Below are positions 20,401 through 33,575 of a stretch of DNA of 64,000 nt, in pieces. The translations under genes and the position numbers were made by a program. How positions within the stretch are numbered: the stretch's first letter is position 1; each line of letters begins with the position of its first letter. A model generated the notes under the pieces. It searched no databases. It was not told where the DNA came from and saw only the letters and a list, made by a program, of their open reading frames with translations. This DNA comes from Nemertoderma westbladi. Taxonomy: Eukaryota; Xenacoelomorpha; Nemertodermatida; Nemertodermatidae. The stretch is from NCBI GenBank assembly GCA_032718475.1, contig JAUCBJ010001728.1, positions 1-64,000 of the forward strand. The letters are read 5' to 3'.

Positions 20401-23400
20401 TAGGGAAAGATCGTAGAGGCATTCATAGTAAATGTATGGAGGAGGGAAAGAACGTAGAGGCATTCATAGTAAATGTATGGAGTAGGGAAAGAACGTAGAG
20501 GCATTCATAGTAAATGTATGGAGTAGGGAAAGAACGTAGAGGCATTCATAGTAAATGTATGGAGTAGGGAAAGAACGTAGAGGCATTCATAGTAAATGTA
20601 TGGAGTAGGGAAAGAACGTAGAGGCATTCATAGTAAATGTATGGAGTAGGGAAAGAACGTAGAGGCATTCATAGTAAATGTATGGAGTAGGGACGGAACG
20701 TAGAGGCATTCATAGTAAATGTATGGAGTAGGGAGAGAACGTAGAGGCATTCATAGTAAATGTATGGAGGAGGGAATGAAGAACGTAGAGGCATTCATAG
20801 TAAATGTATGGAGTAGGGACGGAACGTAGAGGCATTCATAGTAAATGTATGGAGTAGGGACGGAACGTAGAGGCATTCATAGTAAATGTATGGAGTAGGG
20901 ACGGAACGTAGAGGCATTCATAGTAAATGTATGGAGTAGGGAAAGAACGTAGAGGAATTCATAGTAAATGTATGGAGGAGGGAATGAAGAACGTAGAGGC
21001 ATTCATAGTAAATGTATGGAGTAGGGACGGAACGTAGAGGCATTCATAGTAAATGTATGGAGTAGGGAAAGAACGTAGAGGCATTCATAGTAAATGTATG
21101 GAGTAGGGAAAGAACGTAGAGGCATTCATAGTAAATGTATGGAGTAGGGAAAGAACGTAGAGGCATTCATAGTAAATGTATGGAGTAGGGAAAGAACGTA
21201 GAGGCATTCATAGTAAATGTATGGAGTAGGGACGGAACGTAGAGGCATTCATAGTAAATGTATGGAGTAGGGAAAGAACGTAGAGGCATTCATAGTAAAT
21301 GTATGGAGGAGGGAAAGAACGTAGAGGCATTCATAGTAAATGTATGGAGGAGGGAATGAAGATCGTAGAGGCATTCATAGTAAATGTATGGAGTAGGGAC
21401 GGAACGTAGAGGCATTCATAGTAAATGTATGGAGTAGGGAAAGAACGTAGAGGAATTCATAGTAAATGTATGGAGGAGGGAATGAAGAACGTAGAGGCAT
21501 TCATAGTAAATGTATGGAGTAGGGACGGAACGTAGAGGCATTCATAGTAAATGTATGGAGTAGGGAAAGAACGTAGAGGCATTCATAGTAAATGTATGGA
21601 GTAGGGAAAGAACGTAGAGGCATTCATAGTAAATGTATGGAGTAGGGAATGAAGATCGTAGAGGCATTCATAGTAAATGTATGGAGTAGGGAGAGAACGT
21701 AGAGGCATTCATAGTAAATGTATGGAGGAGGGAATGAAGAACGTAGAGGCATTCATAGTAAATGTATGGAGGAGGGAATGAAGAACGTAGAGGCATTCAT
21801 AGTAAATGTATGGAGGAGGGAAAGAACGTAGAGGCATTCATAGTAAATGTATGGAGTAGGGAAAGAACGTAGAGGCATTCATAGTAAATGTATGGAGGAG
21901 GGAATGAAGAACGTAGAGGCATTCATAGTAAATGTATGGAGTAGGGAAAGAACGTAGAGGCATTCATAGTAAATGTATGGAGGAGGGAATGAAGAACGTA
22001 GAGGCATTCATAGTAAATGTATGGAGGAGGGAAAGAACGTAGAGGCATTCATAGTAAATGTATGGAGTAGGGAAAGAACGTAGAGGCATTCATAGTAAAT
22101 GTATGGAGGAGGGAATGAAGAACGTAGAGGCATTCATAGTAAATGTATGGAGGAGGGAAAGAACGTAGAGGCATTCATAGTAAATGTATGGAGTAGGGAA
22201 AGAACGTAGAGGCATTCATAGTAAATGTATGGAGTAGGGAATGAAGAACGTAGAGGCATTCATAGTAAATGTATGGAGTAGGGAAAGAACGTAGAGGCAT
22301 TCATAGTAAATGTATGGAGTAGGGAATGAAGAACGTAGAGGCATTCATAGTAAATGTATGGAGTAGGGAAAGAACGTAGAGGCATTCATAGTAAATGTAT
22401 GGAGTAGGGAATGAAGAACGTAGAGGCATTCATAGTAAATGTTTGGAGGAGGGAAAGAACGTAGAGGCATTCATAGTAAATGTATGGAGTAGGGAAAGAA
22501 CGTAGAGGCATTCATAGTAAATGTATGGAGTAGGGAAAGAACGTAGAGGCATTCATAGTAAATGTATGGAGTAGGGAAAGAACGTAGAGGCATTCATAGT
22601 AAATGTATGGAGTAGGGAAAGAACGTAGAGGCATTCCTAGTAAATGTATGGAGTAGGGAAAGAACGTAGAGGCATTCATAGTAAATGTATGGAGTAGGGA
22701 ATGAAGATCGTAGAGGCATTCATAGTAAATGTATGGAGTAGGGAGAGAACGTAGAGGCATTCATAGTAAATGTATGGAGGAGGGAATGAAGAACGTAGAG
22801 GCATTCATAGTAAATGTATGGAGGAGGGAATGAAGAACGTAGAGGCATTCATAGTAAATGTATGGAGGAGGGAAAGAACGTAGAGGCATTCATAGTAAAT
22901 GTATGGAGTAGGGAAAGAACGTAGAGGCATTCATAGTAAATGTATGGAGGAGGGAATGAAGAACGTAGAGGCATTCATAGTAAATGTATGGAGTAGGGAA
23001 AGAACGTAGAGGCATTCATAGTAAATGTATGGAGGAGGGAATGAAGAACGTAGAGGCATTCATAGTAAATGTATGGAGGAGGGAAAGAACGTAGAGGCAT
23101 TCATAGTAAATGTATGGAGGAGGGAAAGAACGTAGAGGCATTCATAGTAAATGTATGGAGTAGGGAAAGAACGTAGAGGCATTCATAGTAAATGTATGGA
23201 GGAGGGAATGAAGAACGTAGAGGCATTCATAGTAAATGTATGGAGTAGGGAAAGAACGTAGAGGCATTCATAGTAAATGTATGGAGGAGGGAATGAAGAA
23301 CGTAGAGGCATTCATAGTAAATGTATGGAGTAGGGAAAGAACGTAGAGGCATTCATAGTAAATGTATGGAGTAGGGAAAGAACGTAGAGGCATTCATAGT

Positions 23401-26400
23401 AAATGTATGGAGGAGGGAATGAAGAACGTAGAGGCATTCATAGTAAATGTATGGAGTAGGGAAAGAACGTAGAGGCATTCATAGTAAATGTATGGAGTAG
23501 GGAATGAAGAACGTAGAGGCATTCATAGTAAATGTATGGAGTAGGGAAAGAACGTAGAGGCATTCATAGTAAATGTATGGAGTAGGGAATGAAGAACGTA
23601 GAGGCATTCATAGTAAATGTATGGAGGAGGGAAAGAACGTAGAGGCATTCATAGTAAATGTATGGAGTAGGGAAAGAACGTAGAGGCATTCATAGTAAAT
23701 GTATGGAGGAGGGAAAGAACGTAGAGGCATTCATAGTAAATGTATGGAGTAGGGAAAGAACGTAGAGGCATTCATAGTAAATGTATGGAGTAGGGAATGA
23801 AGAACGTAGAGGCATTCATAGTAAATGTATGGAGGAGGGAAAGAACGTAGAGGCATTCATAGTAAATGTATGGAGTAGGGAAAGAACGTAGAGGCATTCA
23901 TAGTAAATGTATGGAGGAGGGAAAGAACGTAGAGGCATTCATAGTAAATGTATGGAGTAGGGAAAGAACGTAGAGGCATTCATAGTAAATGTATGGAGTA
24001 GGGAATGAAGAACGTAGAGGCATTCATAGTAAATGTATGGAGGAGGGAAAGAACGTAGAGGCATTCATAGTAAATGTATGGAGTAGGGAAAGAACGTAGA
24101 GGCATTCATAGTAAATGTATGGAGGAGGGAAAGAACGTAGAGGCATTCATAGTAAATGTATGGAGTAGGGAAAGAACGTAGAGGCATTCATAGTAAATGT
24201 ATGGAGTAGGGAATGAAGAACGTAGAGGCATTCATAGTAAATGTATGGAGGAGGGAAAGAACGTAGAGGCATTCATAGTAAATGTATGGAGTAGGGAAAG
24301 AACGTAGAGGCATTCATAGTAAATGTATGGAGGAGGGAATGAAGAACGTAGAGGCATTCATAGTAAATGAGTAGGGACGGAACGTAGAGGCATTCATAGT
24401 AAATGTATGGAGTAGGGAAAGAACGTAGAGGCATTCATAGTAAATGTATGGAGGAGGGAAAGAACGTAGAGGCATTCATAGTAAATGTATGGAGGAGGGA
24501 ATGAAGAACGTAGAGGCATTCATAGTAAATGTATGGAGTAGGGAAAGAACGTAGAGGCATTCATAGTAAATGTATGGAGTAGGGACGGAACGTAGAGGCA
24601 TTCATAGTAAATGTATGGAGTAGGGACGGAACGTAGAGGCATTCATAGTAAATGAGTAGGGACGGAACGTAGAGGCATTCATAGTAAATGTATGGAGTAG
24701 GGAAAGATCGTAGAGGCATTCATAGTAAATGTATGGAGGAGGGAAAGAACGTAGAGGCATTCATAGTAAATGTATGGAGGAGGGAAAGAACGTAGAGGCA
24801 TTCATAGTAAATGTATGGAGGAGGGAATGAAGAACGTAGAGGCATTCATAGTAAATGTATGAGTAGGGACGGAACGTAGAGGCATTCATAGTAAATGTAT
24901 GGAGTAGGGAAAGAACGTAGAGGCATTCATAGTAAATGTATGGAGGAGGGAAAGAACGTAGAGGCATTCATAGTAAATGTATGGAGGAGGGAATGAAGAA
25001 CGTAGAGGCATTCATAGTAAATGAGTAGGGACGGAACGTAGAGGCATTCATAGTAAATGTATGGAGTAGGGAAAGAACGTAGAGGCATTCATAGTAAATG
25101 TATGGAGGAGGGAAAGAACGTAGAGGCATTCATAGTAAATGTATGGAGGAGGGAATGAAGAACGTAGAGGCATTCATAGTAAATGTATGGAGTAGGGAAA
25201 GAACGTAGAGGCATTCATAGTAAATGTATGGAGTAGGGACGGAACGTAGAGGCATTCATAGTAAATGTATGGAGTAGGGAAAGATCGTAGAGGCATTCAT
25301 AGTAAATGAGTAGGGACGGAACGTAGAGGCATTCATAGTAAATGTATGGAGTAGGGAAAGAACGTAGAGGCATTCATAGTAAATGTATGGAGGAGGGAAA
25401 GAACGTAGAGGCATTCATAGTAAATGTATGGAGGAGGGAATGAAGAACGTAGAGGCATTCATAGTAAATGTATGGAGTAGGGAAAGAACGTAGAGGCATT
25501 CATAGTAAATGTATGGAGGAGGGAAAGAACGTAGAGGCATTCATAGTAAATGTATGGAGTAGGGACGGAACGTAGAGGCATTCATAGTAAATGTATGGAG
25601 TAGGGACGGAACGTAGAGGCATTCATAGTAAATGTATGGAGGAGGGAAAGAACGTAGAGGCATTCATAGTAAATGTATGGAGTAGGGAGAGAACGTAGAG
25701 GCATTCATAGTAAATGTATGGAGTAGGGAAAGAACGTAGAGGCATTCATAGTAAATGTATGGAGGAGGGAATGAGAACGTAGAGGCATTCATAGTAAATG
25801 TATGGAGGAGGGAATGAAGAACGTAGAGGCATTCATAGTAAATGTATGGAGGAGGGATGAAGAACGTAGAGGCATTCATAGTAAATGTATGGAGGAGGGA
25901 AAGAACGTAGAGGCATTCATAGTAAATGTATGGAGTAGGGACGGAACGTAGAGGCATTCATAGTAAATGTATGGAGTAGGGAAAGAACGTAGAGGCATTC
26001 ATAGTAAATGTATGGAGGAGGGAAAGAACGTAGAGGCATTCATAGTAAATGTATGGAGTAGGGAGAGAACGTAGAGGCATTCATAGTAAATGTATGGAGT
26101 AGGGAAAGAACGTAGAGGCATTCATAGTAAATGTATGGAGGAGGGAATGAAGAACGTAGAGGCATTCATAGTAAATGTATGGAGGAGGGAATGAAGAACG
26201 TAGAGGCATTCATAGTAAATGTATGGAGGAGGGAAAGAACGTAGAGGCATTCATAGTAAATGTATGGAGTAGGGAGAGAACGTAGAGGCATTCATAGTAA
26301 ATGTATGGAGGAGGGAATGAAGAACGTAGAGGCATTCATAGTAAATGTATGGAGGAGGGAAAGAACGTAGAGGCATTCATAGTAAATGTATGGAGTAGGG

Positions 26401-29400
26401 AGAGAACGTAGAGGCATTCATAGTAAATGTATGGAGTAGGGAAAGAACGTAGAGGCATTCATAGTAAATGTATGGAGGAGGGAATGAAGAACGTAGAGGC
26501 ATTCATAGTAAATGTATGGAGTAGGGAAAGAACGTAGAGGCATTCATAGTAAATGTATGGAGGAGGGAATGAAGAACGTAGAGGCATTCATAGTAAATGT
26601 ATGGAGGAGGGAAAGAACGTAGAGGCATTCATAGTAAATGTATGGAGTAGGGAGAGAACGTAGAGGCATTCATAGTAAATGTATGGAGTAGGGAAAGAAC
26701 GTAGAGGCATTCATAGTAAATGTATGGAGGAGGGAATGAAGAACGTAGAGGCATTCATAGTAAATGTATGGAGGAGGGAATGAAGAACGTAGAGGCATTC
26801 ATAGTAAATGTATGGAGGAGGGAATGAAGAACGTAGAGGCATTCATAGTAAATGTATGGAGGAGGGAAAGAACGTAGAGGCATTCATAGTAAATGTATGG
26901 AGGAGGGAATGAAGAACGTAGAGGCATTCATAGTAAATGTATGGAGTAGGGAAAGAACGTAGAGGCATTCATAGTAAATGTATGGAGTAGGGAAAGAACG
27001 TAGAGGCATTCATAGTAAATGTATGGAGGAGGGAATGAAGAACGTAGAGGCATTCATAGTAAATGTATGGAGGAGGGAAAGAACGTAGAGGCATTCATAG
27101 TAAATGTATGGAGTAGGGAAAGAACGTAGAGGCATTCATAGTAAATGTATGGAGGAGGGAATGAAGAACGTAGAGGCATTCATAGTAAATGTAGTGGAGG
27201 GACAGAACGTAGAGGCATTCATAGTAAATGTATGGAGTAGGGACGGAACGTAGAGGCATTCATAGTAAATGTATGGAGTAGGGACGGAACGTAGAGGCAT
27301 TCATAGTAAATGTATGGAGGAGGGAAAGAACGTAGAGGCATTCATAGTAAATGTATGGAGGAGGGAATGAAGAACGTAGAGGCATTCATAGTAAATGTAT
27401 GGAGGAGGGAAAGAACGTAGAGGCATTCATAGTAAATGTATGGAGTAGGGACGGAACGTAGAGGCATTCATAGTAAATGTATGGAGGAGGGAATGAAGAA
27501 CGTAGAGGCATTCATAGTAAATGTATGGAGGAGGGAAAGAACGTAGAGGCATTCATAGTAAATGTATGGAGGAGGGAATGAAGAACGTAGAGGCATTCAT
27601 AGTAAATGTATGGAGGAGGGAAAGAACGTAGAGGCATTCATAGTAAATGTATGGAGTAGGGACGGAACGTAGAGGCATTCATAGTAAATGTATGGAGGAG
27701 GGAATGAAGAACGTAGAGGCATTCATAGTAAATGTATGGAGGAGGGAAAGAACGTAGAGGCATTCATAGTAAATGTATGGAGGAGGGAAGAGAACGTAGA
27801 GGCATTCATAGTAAATGTATGGAGGAGGGAATGAAGAACGTAGAGGCATTCATAGTAAATGTATGGAGGAGGGAAAGAACGTAGAGGCATTCATAGTAAA
27901 TGTATGGAGGAGGGAAAGAACGTAGAGGCATTCATAGTAAATGTATGGAGGAGGGAAAGAACGTAGAGGCATTCATAGTAAATGTATGGAGTAGGGAAAG
28001 AACGTAGAGGCATTCATAGTAAATGTATGGAGTAGGGACGGAACGTAGAGGCATTCATAGTAAATGTATGGAGTAGGGACGGAACGTAGAGGCATTCATA
28101 GTAAATGTATGGAGTAGGGAAGGAACGTAGAGGCATTCATAGTAAATGTATGGAGTAGGGACGGAACGTAGAGGCATTCATAGTAAATGTATGGAGTAGG
28201 GACGGAACGTAGAGGCATTCATAGTAAATGTATGGAGTAGGGACGGAACGTAGAGGCATTCATAGTAAATGTATGGAGGAGGGAAAGAACGTAGAGGCAT
28301 TCATAGTAAATGTATGGAGGAGGGAATGAAGAACGTAGAGGCATTCATAGTAAATGTATGGAGGAGGGAAAGAACGTAGAGGCATTCATAGTAAATGTAT
28401 GGAGTAGGGACGGAACGTAGAGGCATTCATAGTAAATGTATGGAGGAGGGAATGAAGAACGTAGAGGCATTCATAGTAAATGTATGGAGGAGGGAAAGAA
28501 CGTAGAGGCATTCATAGTAAATGTATGGAGGAGGGAATGAAGAACGTAGAGGCATTCATAGTAAATGTATGGAGGAGGGAAAGAACGTAGAGGCATTCAT
28601 AGTAAATGTATGGAGTAGGGACGGAACGTAGAGGCATTCATAGTAAATGTATGGAGGAGGGAATGAAGAACGTAGAGGCATTCATAGTAAATGTATGGAG
28701 GAGGGAAAGAACGTAGAGGCATTCATAGTAAATGTATGGAGGAGGGAATGAAGAACGTAGAGGCATTCATAGTAAATGTATGGAGGAGGGAATGAAGAAC
28801 GTAGAGGCATTCATAGTAAATGTATGGAGGAGGGAAAGAACGTAGAGGCATTCATAGTAAATGTATGGAGGAGGGAAAGAACGTAGAGGCATTCATAGTA
28901 AATGTATGGAGGAGGGAAAGAACGTAGAGGCATTCATAGTAAATGTATGGAGTAGGGACGGAACGTAGAGGCATTCATAGTAAATGTATGGAGTAGGGAC
29001 GGAACGTAGAGGCATTCATAGTAAATGTATGGAGGAGGGAAAGAACGTAGAGGCATTCATAGTAAATGTATGGAGGAGGGAATGAAGAACGTAGAGGCAT
29101 TCATAGTAAATGAGTAGGGAAAGAACGTAGAGGCATTCATAGTAAATGTATGGAGTAGGGACGGAACGTAGAGGCATTCATAGTAAATGTATGGAGGAGG
29201 GAAAGAACGTAGAGGCATTCATAGTAAATGTATGGAGGAGGGAAAGATCGTAGAGGCATTCATAGTAAATGTATGGAGGAGGGAATGAAGAACGTAGAGG
29301 CATTCATAGTAAATGTATGGAGTAGGGAGAGAACGTAGAGGCATTCATAGTAAATGTATGGAGGAGGGAATGAAGAACGTAGAGGCATTCATAGTAAATG

Positions 29401-32400
29401 TATGGAGGAGGGAATGAAGAACGTAGAGGCATTCATAGTAAATGTATGGAGGAGGGAAAGAACGTAGAGGCATTCATAGTAAATGTATGGAGTAGGGAAA
29501 GAACGTAGAGGCATTCATAGTAAATGTATGGAGGAGGGAATGAAGAACGTAGAGGCATTCATAGTAAATGTATGGAGTAGGGAAAGAACGTAGAGGCATT
29601 CATAGTAAATGTATGGAGGAGGGAATGAAGAACGTAGAGGCATTCATAGTAAATGTATGGAGGAGGGAAAGAACGTAGAGGCATTCATAGTAAATGTATG
29701 GAGTAGGGAAAGAACGTAGAGGCATTCATAGTAAATGTATGGAGGAGGGAATGAAGAACGTAGAGGCATTCATAGTAAATGAGTAGGGACGGAACGTAGA
29801 GGCATTCATAGTAAATGTATGGAGGAGGGAAAGAACGTAGAGGCATTCATAGTAAATGTATGGAGGAGGGAAAGATCGTAGAGGCATTCATAGTAAATGT
29901 ATGGAGGAGGGAATGAAGAACGTAGAGGCATTCATAGTAAATGTATGGAGTAGGGAGAGAACGTAGAGGCATTCATAGTAAATGTATGGAGGAGGGAATG
30001 AAGAACGTAGAGGCATTCATAGTAAATGTATGGAGGAGGGAAGAAGAACGTAGAGGCATTCATAGTAAATGTATGGAGGAGGGAAAGAACGTAGAGGCAT
30101 TCATAGTAAATGTATGGAGTAGGGAAAGAACGTAGAGGCATTCATAGTAAATGTATGGAGGAGGGAATGAAGAACGTAGAGGCATTCATAGTAAATGTAT
30201 GGAGTAGGGAAGGAACGTAGAGGCATTCATAGTAAATGTATGGAGGAGGGAAAGAACGTAGAGGCATTCATAGTAAATGTATGGAGGAGGGAAAGAACGT
30301 AGAGGCATTCATAGTAAATGTATGGAGGAGGGAAAGATCGTAGAGGCATTCATAGTAAATGTATGGAGGAGGGAATGAAGAACGTAGAGGCATTCATAGT
30401 AAATGTATGGAGTAGGGACGGAACGTAGAGGCATTCATAGTAAATGTATGGAGGAGGGAAAGAACGTAGAGGCATTCATAGTAAATGTATGGAGGAGGGA
30501 AAGATCGTAGAGGCATTCATAGTAAATGTATGGAGGAGGGAATGAAGAACGTAGAGGCATTCATAGTAAATGTATGGAGTAGGGAGAGAACGTAGAGGCA
30601 TTCATAGTAAATGTATGGAGGAGGGAATGAAGAACGTAGAGGCATTCATAGTAAATGTATGGAGGAGGGAAAGAACGTAGAGGCATTCATAGTAAATGTA
30701 TGGAGGAGGGAAAGATCGTAGAGGCATTCATAGTAAATGTATGGAGGAGGGAATGAAGAACGTAGAGGCATTCATAGTAAATGTATGGAGTAGGGACGGA
30801 ACGTAGAGGCATTCATAGTAAATGTATGGAGGAGGGAAAGAACGTAGAGGCATTCATAGTAAATGTATGGAGGAGGGAAAGATCGTAGAGGCATTCATAG
30901 TAAATGTATGGAGGAGGGAATGAAGAACGTAGAGGCATTCATAGTAAATGTATGGAGTAGGGAGAGAACGTAGAGGCATTCATAGTAAATGTATGGAGGA
31001 GGGAATGAAGAACGTAGAGGCATTCATAGTAAATGTATGGAGGAGGGAATGAAGAACGTAGAGGCATTCATAGTAAATGTATGGAGGAGGGAAAGAACGT
31101 AGAGGCATTCATAGTAAATGTATGGAGTAGGGAAAGAACGTAGAGGCATTCATAGTAAATGTATGGAGGAGGGAATGAAGAACGTAGAGGCATTCATAGT
31201 AAATGTATGGAGTAGGGAAAGAACGTAGAGGCATTCATAGTAAATGTATGGAGGAGGGAATGAAGAACGTAGAGGCATTCATAGTAAATGTATGGAGGAG
31301 GGAAAGAACGTAGAGGCATTCATAGTAAATGTATGGAGTAGGGAAAGAACGTAGAGGCATTCATAGTAAATGTATGGAGGAGGGAATGAAGAACGTAGAG
31401 GCATTCATAGTAAATGAGTAGGGACGGAACGTAGAGGCATTCATAGTAAATGTATGGAGGAGGGAAAGAACGTAGAGGCATTCATAGTAAATGTATGGAG
31501 GAGGGAATGAAGAACGTAGAGGCATTCATAGTAAATGTATGGAGTAGGGACGGAACGTAGAGGCATTCATAGTAAATGTATGGAGTAGGGAGAGAACGTA
31601 GAGGCATTCATAGTAAATGTATGGAGGAGGGAATGAAGAACGTAGAGGCATTCATAGTAAATGTATGGAGTAGGGACGGAACGTAGAGGCATTCATAGTA
31701 AATGTATGGAGTAGGGAGAGAACGTAGAGGCATTCATAGTAAATGTATGGAGTAGGGAAAGAACGTAGAGGCATTCATAGTAAATGTATGGAGGAGGGAA
31801 AGATCGTAGAGGCATTCATAGTAAATGTATGGAGGAGGGAAAGAACGTAGAGGCATTCATAGTAAATGTATGGAGGAGGGAAAGATCGTAGAGGCATTCA
31901 TAGTAAATGTATGGAGGAGGGAAAGATCGTAGAGGCATTCATAGTAAATGTATGGAGGAGGGAAAGAACGTAGAGGCATTCATAGTAAATGTATGGAGGA
32001 GGGAAAGATCGTAGAGGCATTCATAGTAAATGTATGGAGGAGGGAAAGATCGTAGAGGCATTCATAGTAAATGTATGGAGGAGGGAAAGAACGTAGAGGC
32101 ATTCATAGTAAATGTATGGAGGAGGGAATGAAGAACGTAGAGGCATTCATAGTAAATGTATGGAGTAGGGACGGAACGTAGAGGCATTCATAGTAAATGT
32201 ATGGAGTAGGGAGAGAACGTAGAGGCATTCATAGTAAATGTATGGAGTAGGGAAAGAACGTAGAGGCATTCATAGTAAATGTATGGAGGAGGGAAAGATC
32301 GTAGAGGCATTCATAGTAAATGTATGGAGGAGGGAAAGATCGTAGAGGCATTCATAGTAAATGTATGGAGGAGGGAAAGATCGTAGAGGCATTCATAGTA

Positions 32401-32626
32401 AATGTATGGAGGAGGGAAAGAACGTAGAGGCATTCATAGTAAATGTATGGAGGAGGGAATGAAGAACGTAGAGGCATTCATAGTAAATGTATGGAGTAGG
32501 GACGGAACGTAGAGGCATTCATAGTAAATGTATGGAGTAGGGAGAGAACGTAGAGGCATTCATAGTAAATGTATGGAGTAGGGAAAGAACGTAGAGGCAT
32601 TCATAGTAAATGTATGGAGGAGGGAA

Positions 32627-33575
32627 AGATCGTAGAGGCATTCATAGTAAATGTATGGAGTAGGGAGAGAACGTAGAGGCATTCATAGTAAATGTATGGA
32701 GTAGGGAAAGAACGTAGAGGCATTCATAGTAAATGTATGGAGGAGGGAAAGATCGTAGAGGCATTCATAGTAAATGTATGGAGTAGGGAGAGAACGTAGA
32801 GGCATTCATAGTAAATGTATGGAGTAGGGAAAGAACGTAGAGGCATTCATAGTAAATGTATGGAGGAGGGAAAGAACGTAGAGGCATTCATAGTAAATGT
32901 ATGGAGTAGGGACGGAACGTAGAGGCATTCATAGTAAATGTATGGAGTAGGGAGAGAACGTAGAGGCATTCATAGTAAATGTATGGAGTAGGGAAAGAAC
33001 GTAGAGGCATTCATAGTAAATGTATGGAGGAGGGAAAGAACGTAGAGGCATTCATAGTAAATGTATGGAGTAGGGACGGAACGTAGAGGCATTCATAGTA
33101 AATGTATGGAGTAGGGAGAGAACGTAGAGGCATTCATAGTAAATGTATGGAGTAGGGAAAGAACGTAGAGGCATTCATAGTAAATGTATGGAGGAGGGAA
33201 AGATCGTAGAGGCATTCATAGTAAATGTATGGAGTAGGGAGAGAACGTAGAGGCATTCATAGTAAATGTATGGAGTAGGGAAAGAACGTAGAGGCATTCA
33301 TAGTAAATGTATGGAGGAGGGAAAGATCGTAGAGGCATTCATAGTAAATGTATGGAGTAGGGAGAGAACGTAGAGGCATTCATAGTAAATGTATGGAGTA
33401 GGGAAAGAACGTAGAGGCATTCATAGTAAATGTATGGAGGAGGGAAAGATCGTAGAGGCATTCATAGTAAATGTATGGAGTAGGGAGAGAACGTAGAGGC
33501 ATTCATAGTAAATGTATGGAGTAGGGAAAGAACGTAGAGGCATTCATAGTAAATGTATGGAGGAGGGAAAGATCG
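32627..33575 (+). repeat. 123-bp trimeric higher-order repeat
   Basis: The order GAGGG-AAAGATC, TAGGG-AGAGAAC, TAGGG-AAAGAAC repeats. The AGATCG mark falls at 32627 and 32750, then at 33201, 33324, 33447 and 33570, all 123 bp apart within each group. In between (about 32870-33190) the AAAGATC position is taken by AAAGAAC and an ACGGAAC monomer is added. Confidence 0.9.

Noticed and set aside
29941-30135. Plus-strand 64-codon frame in the minisatellite
   Set aside because: Repeat-derived, overlaps a minus-strand repeat frame, and exists only because local tails lack a stop in that phase.
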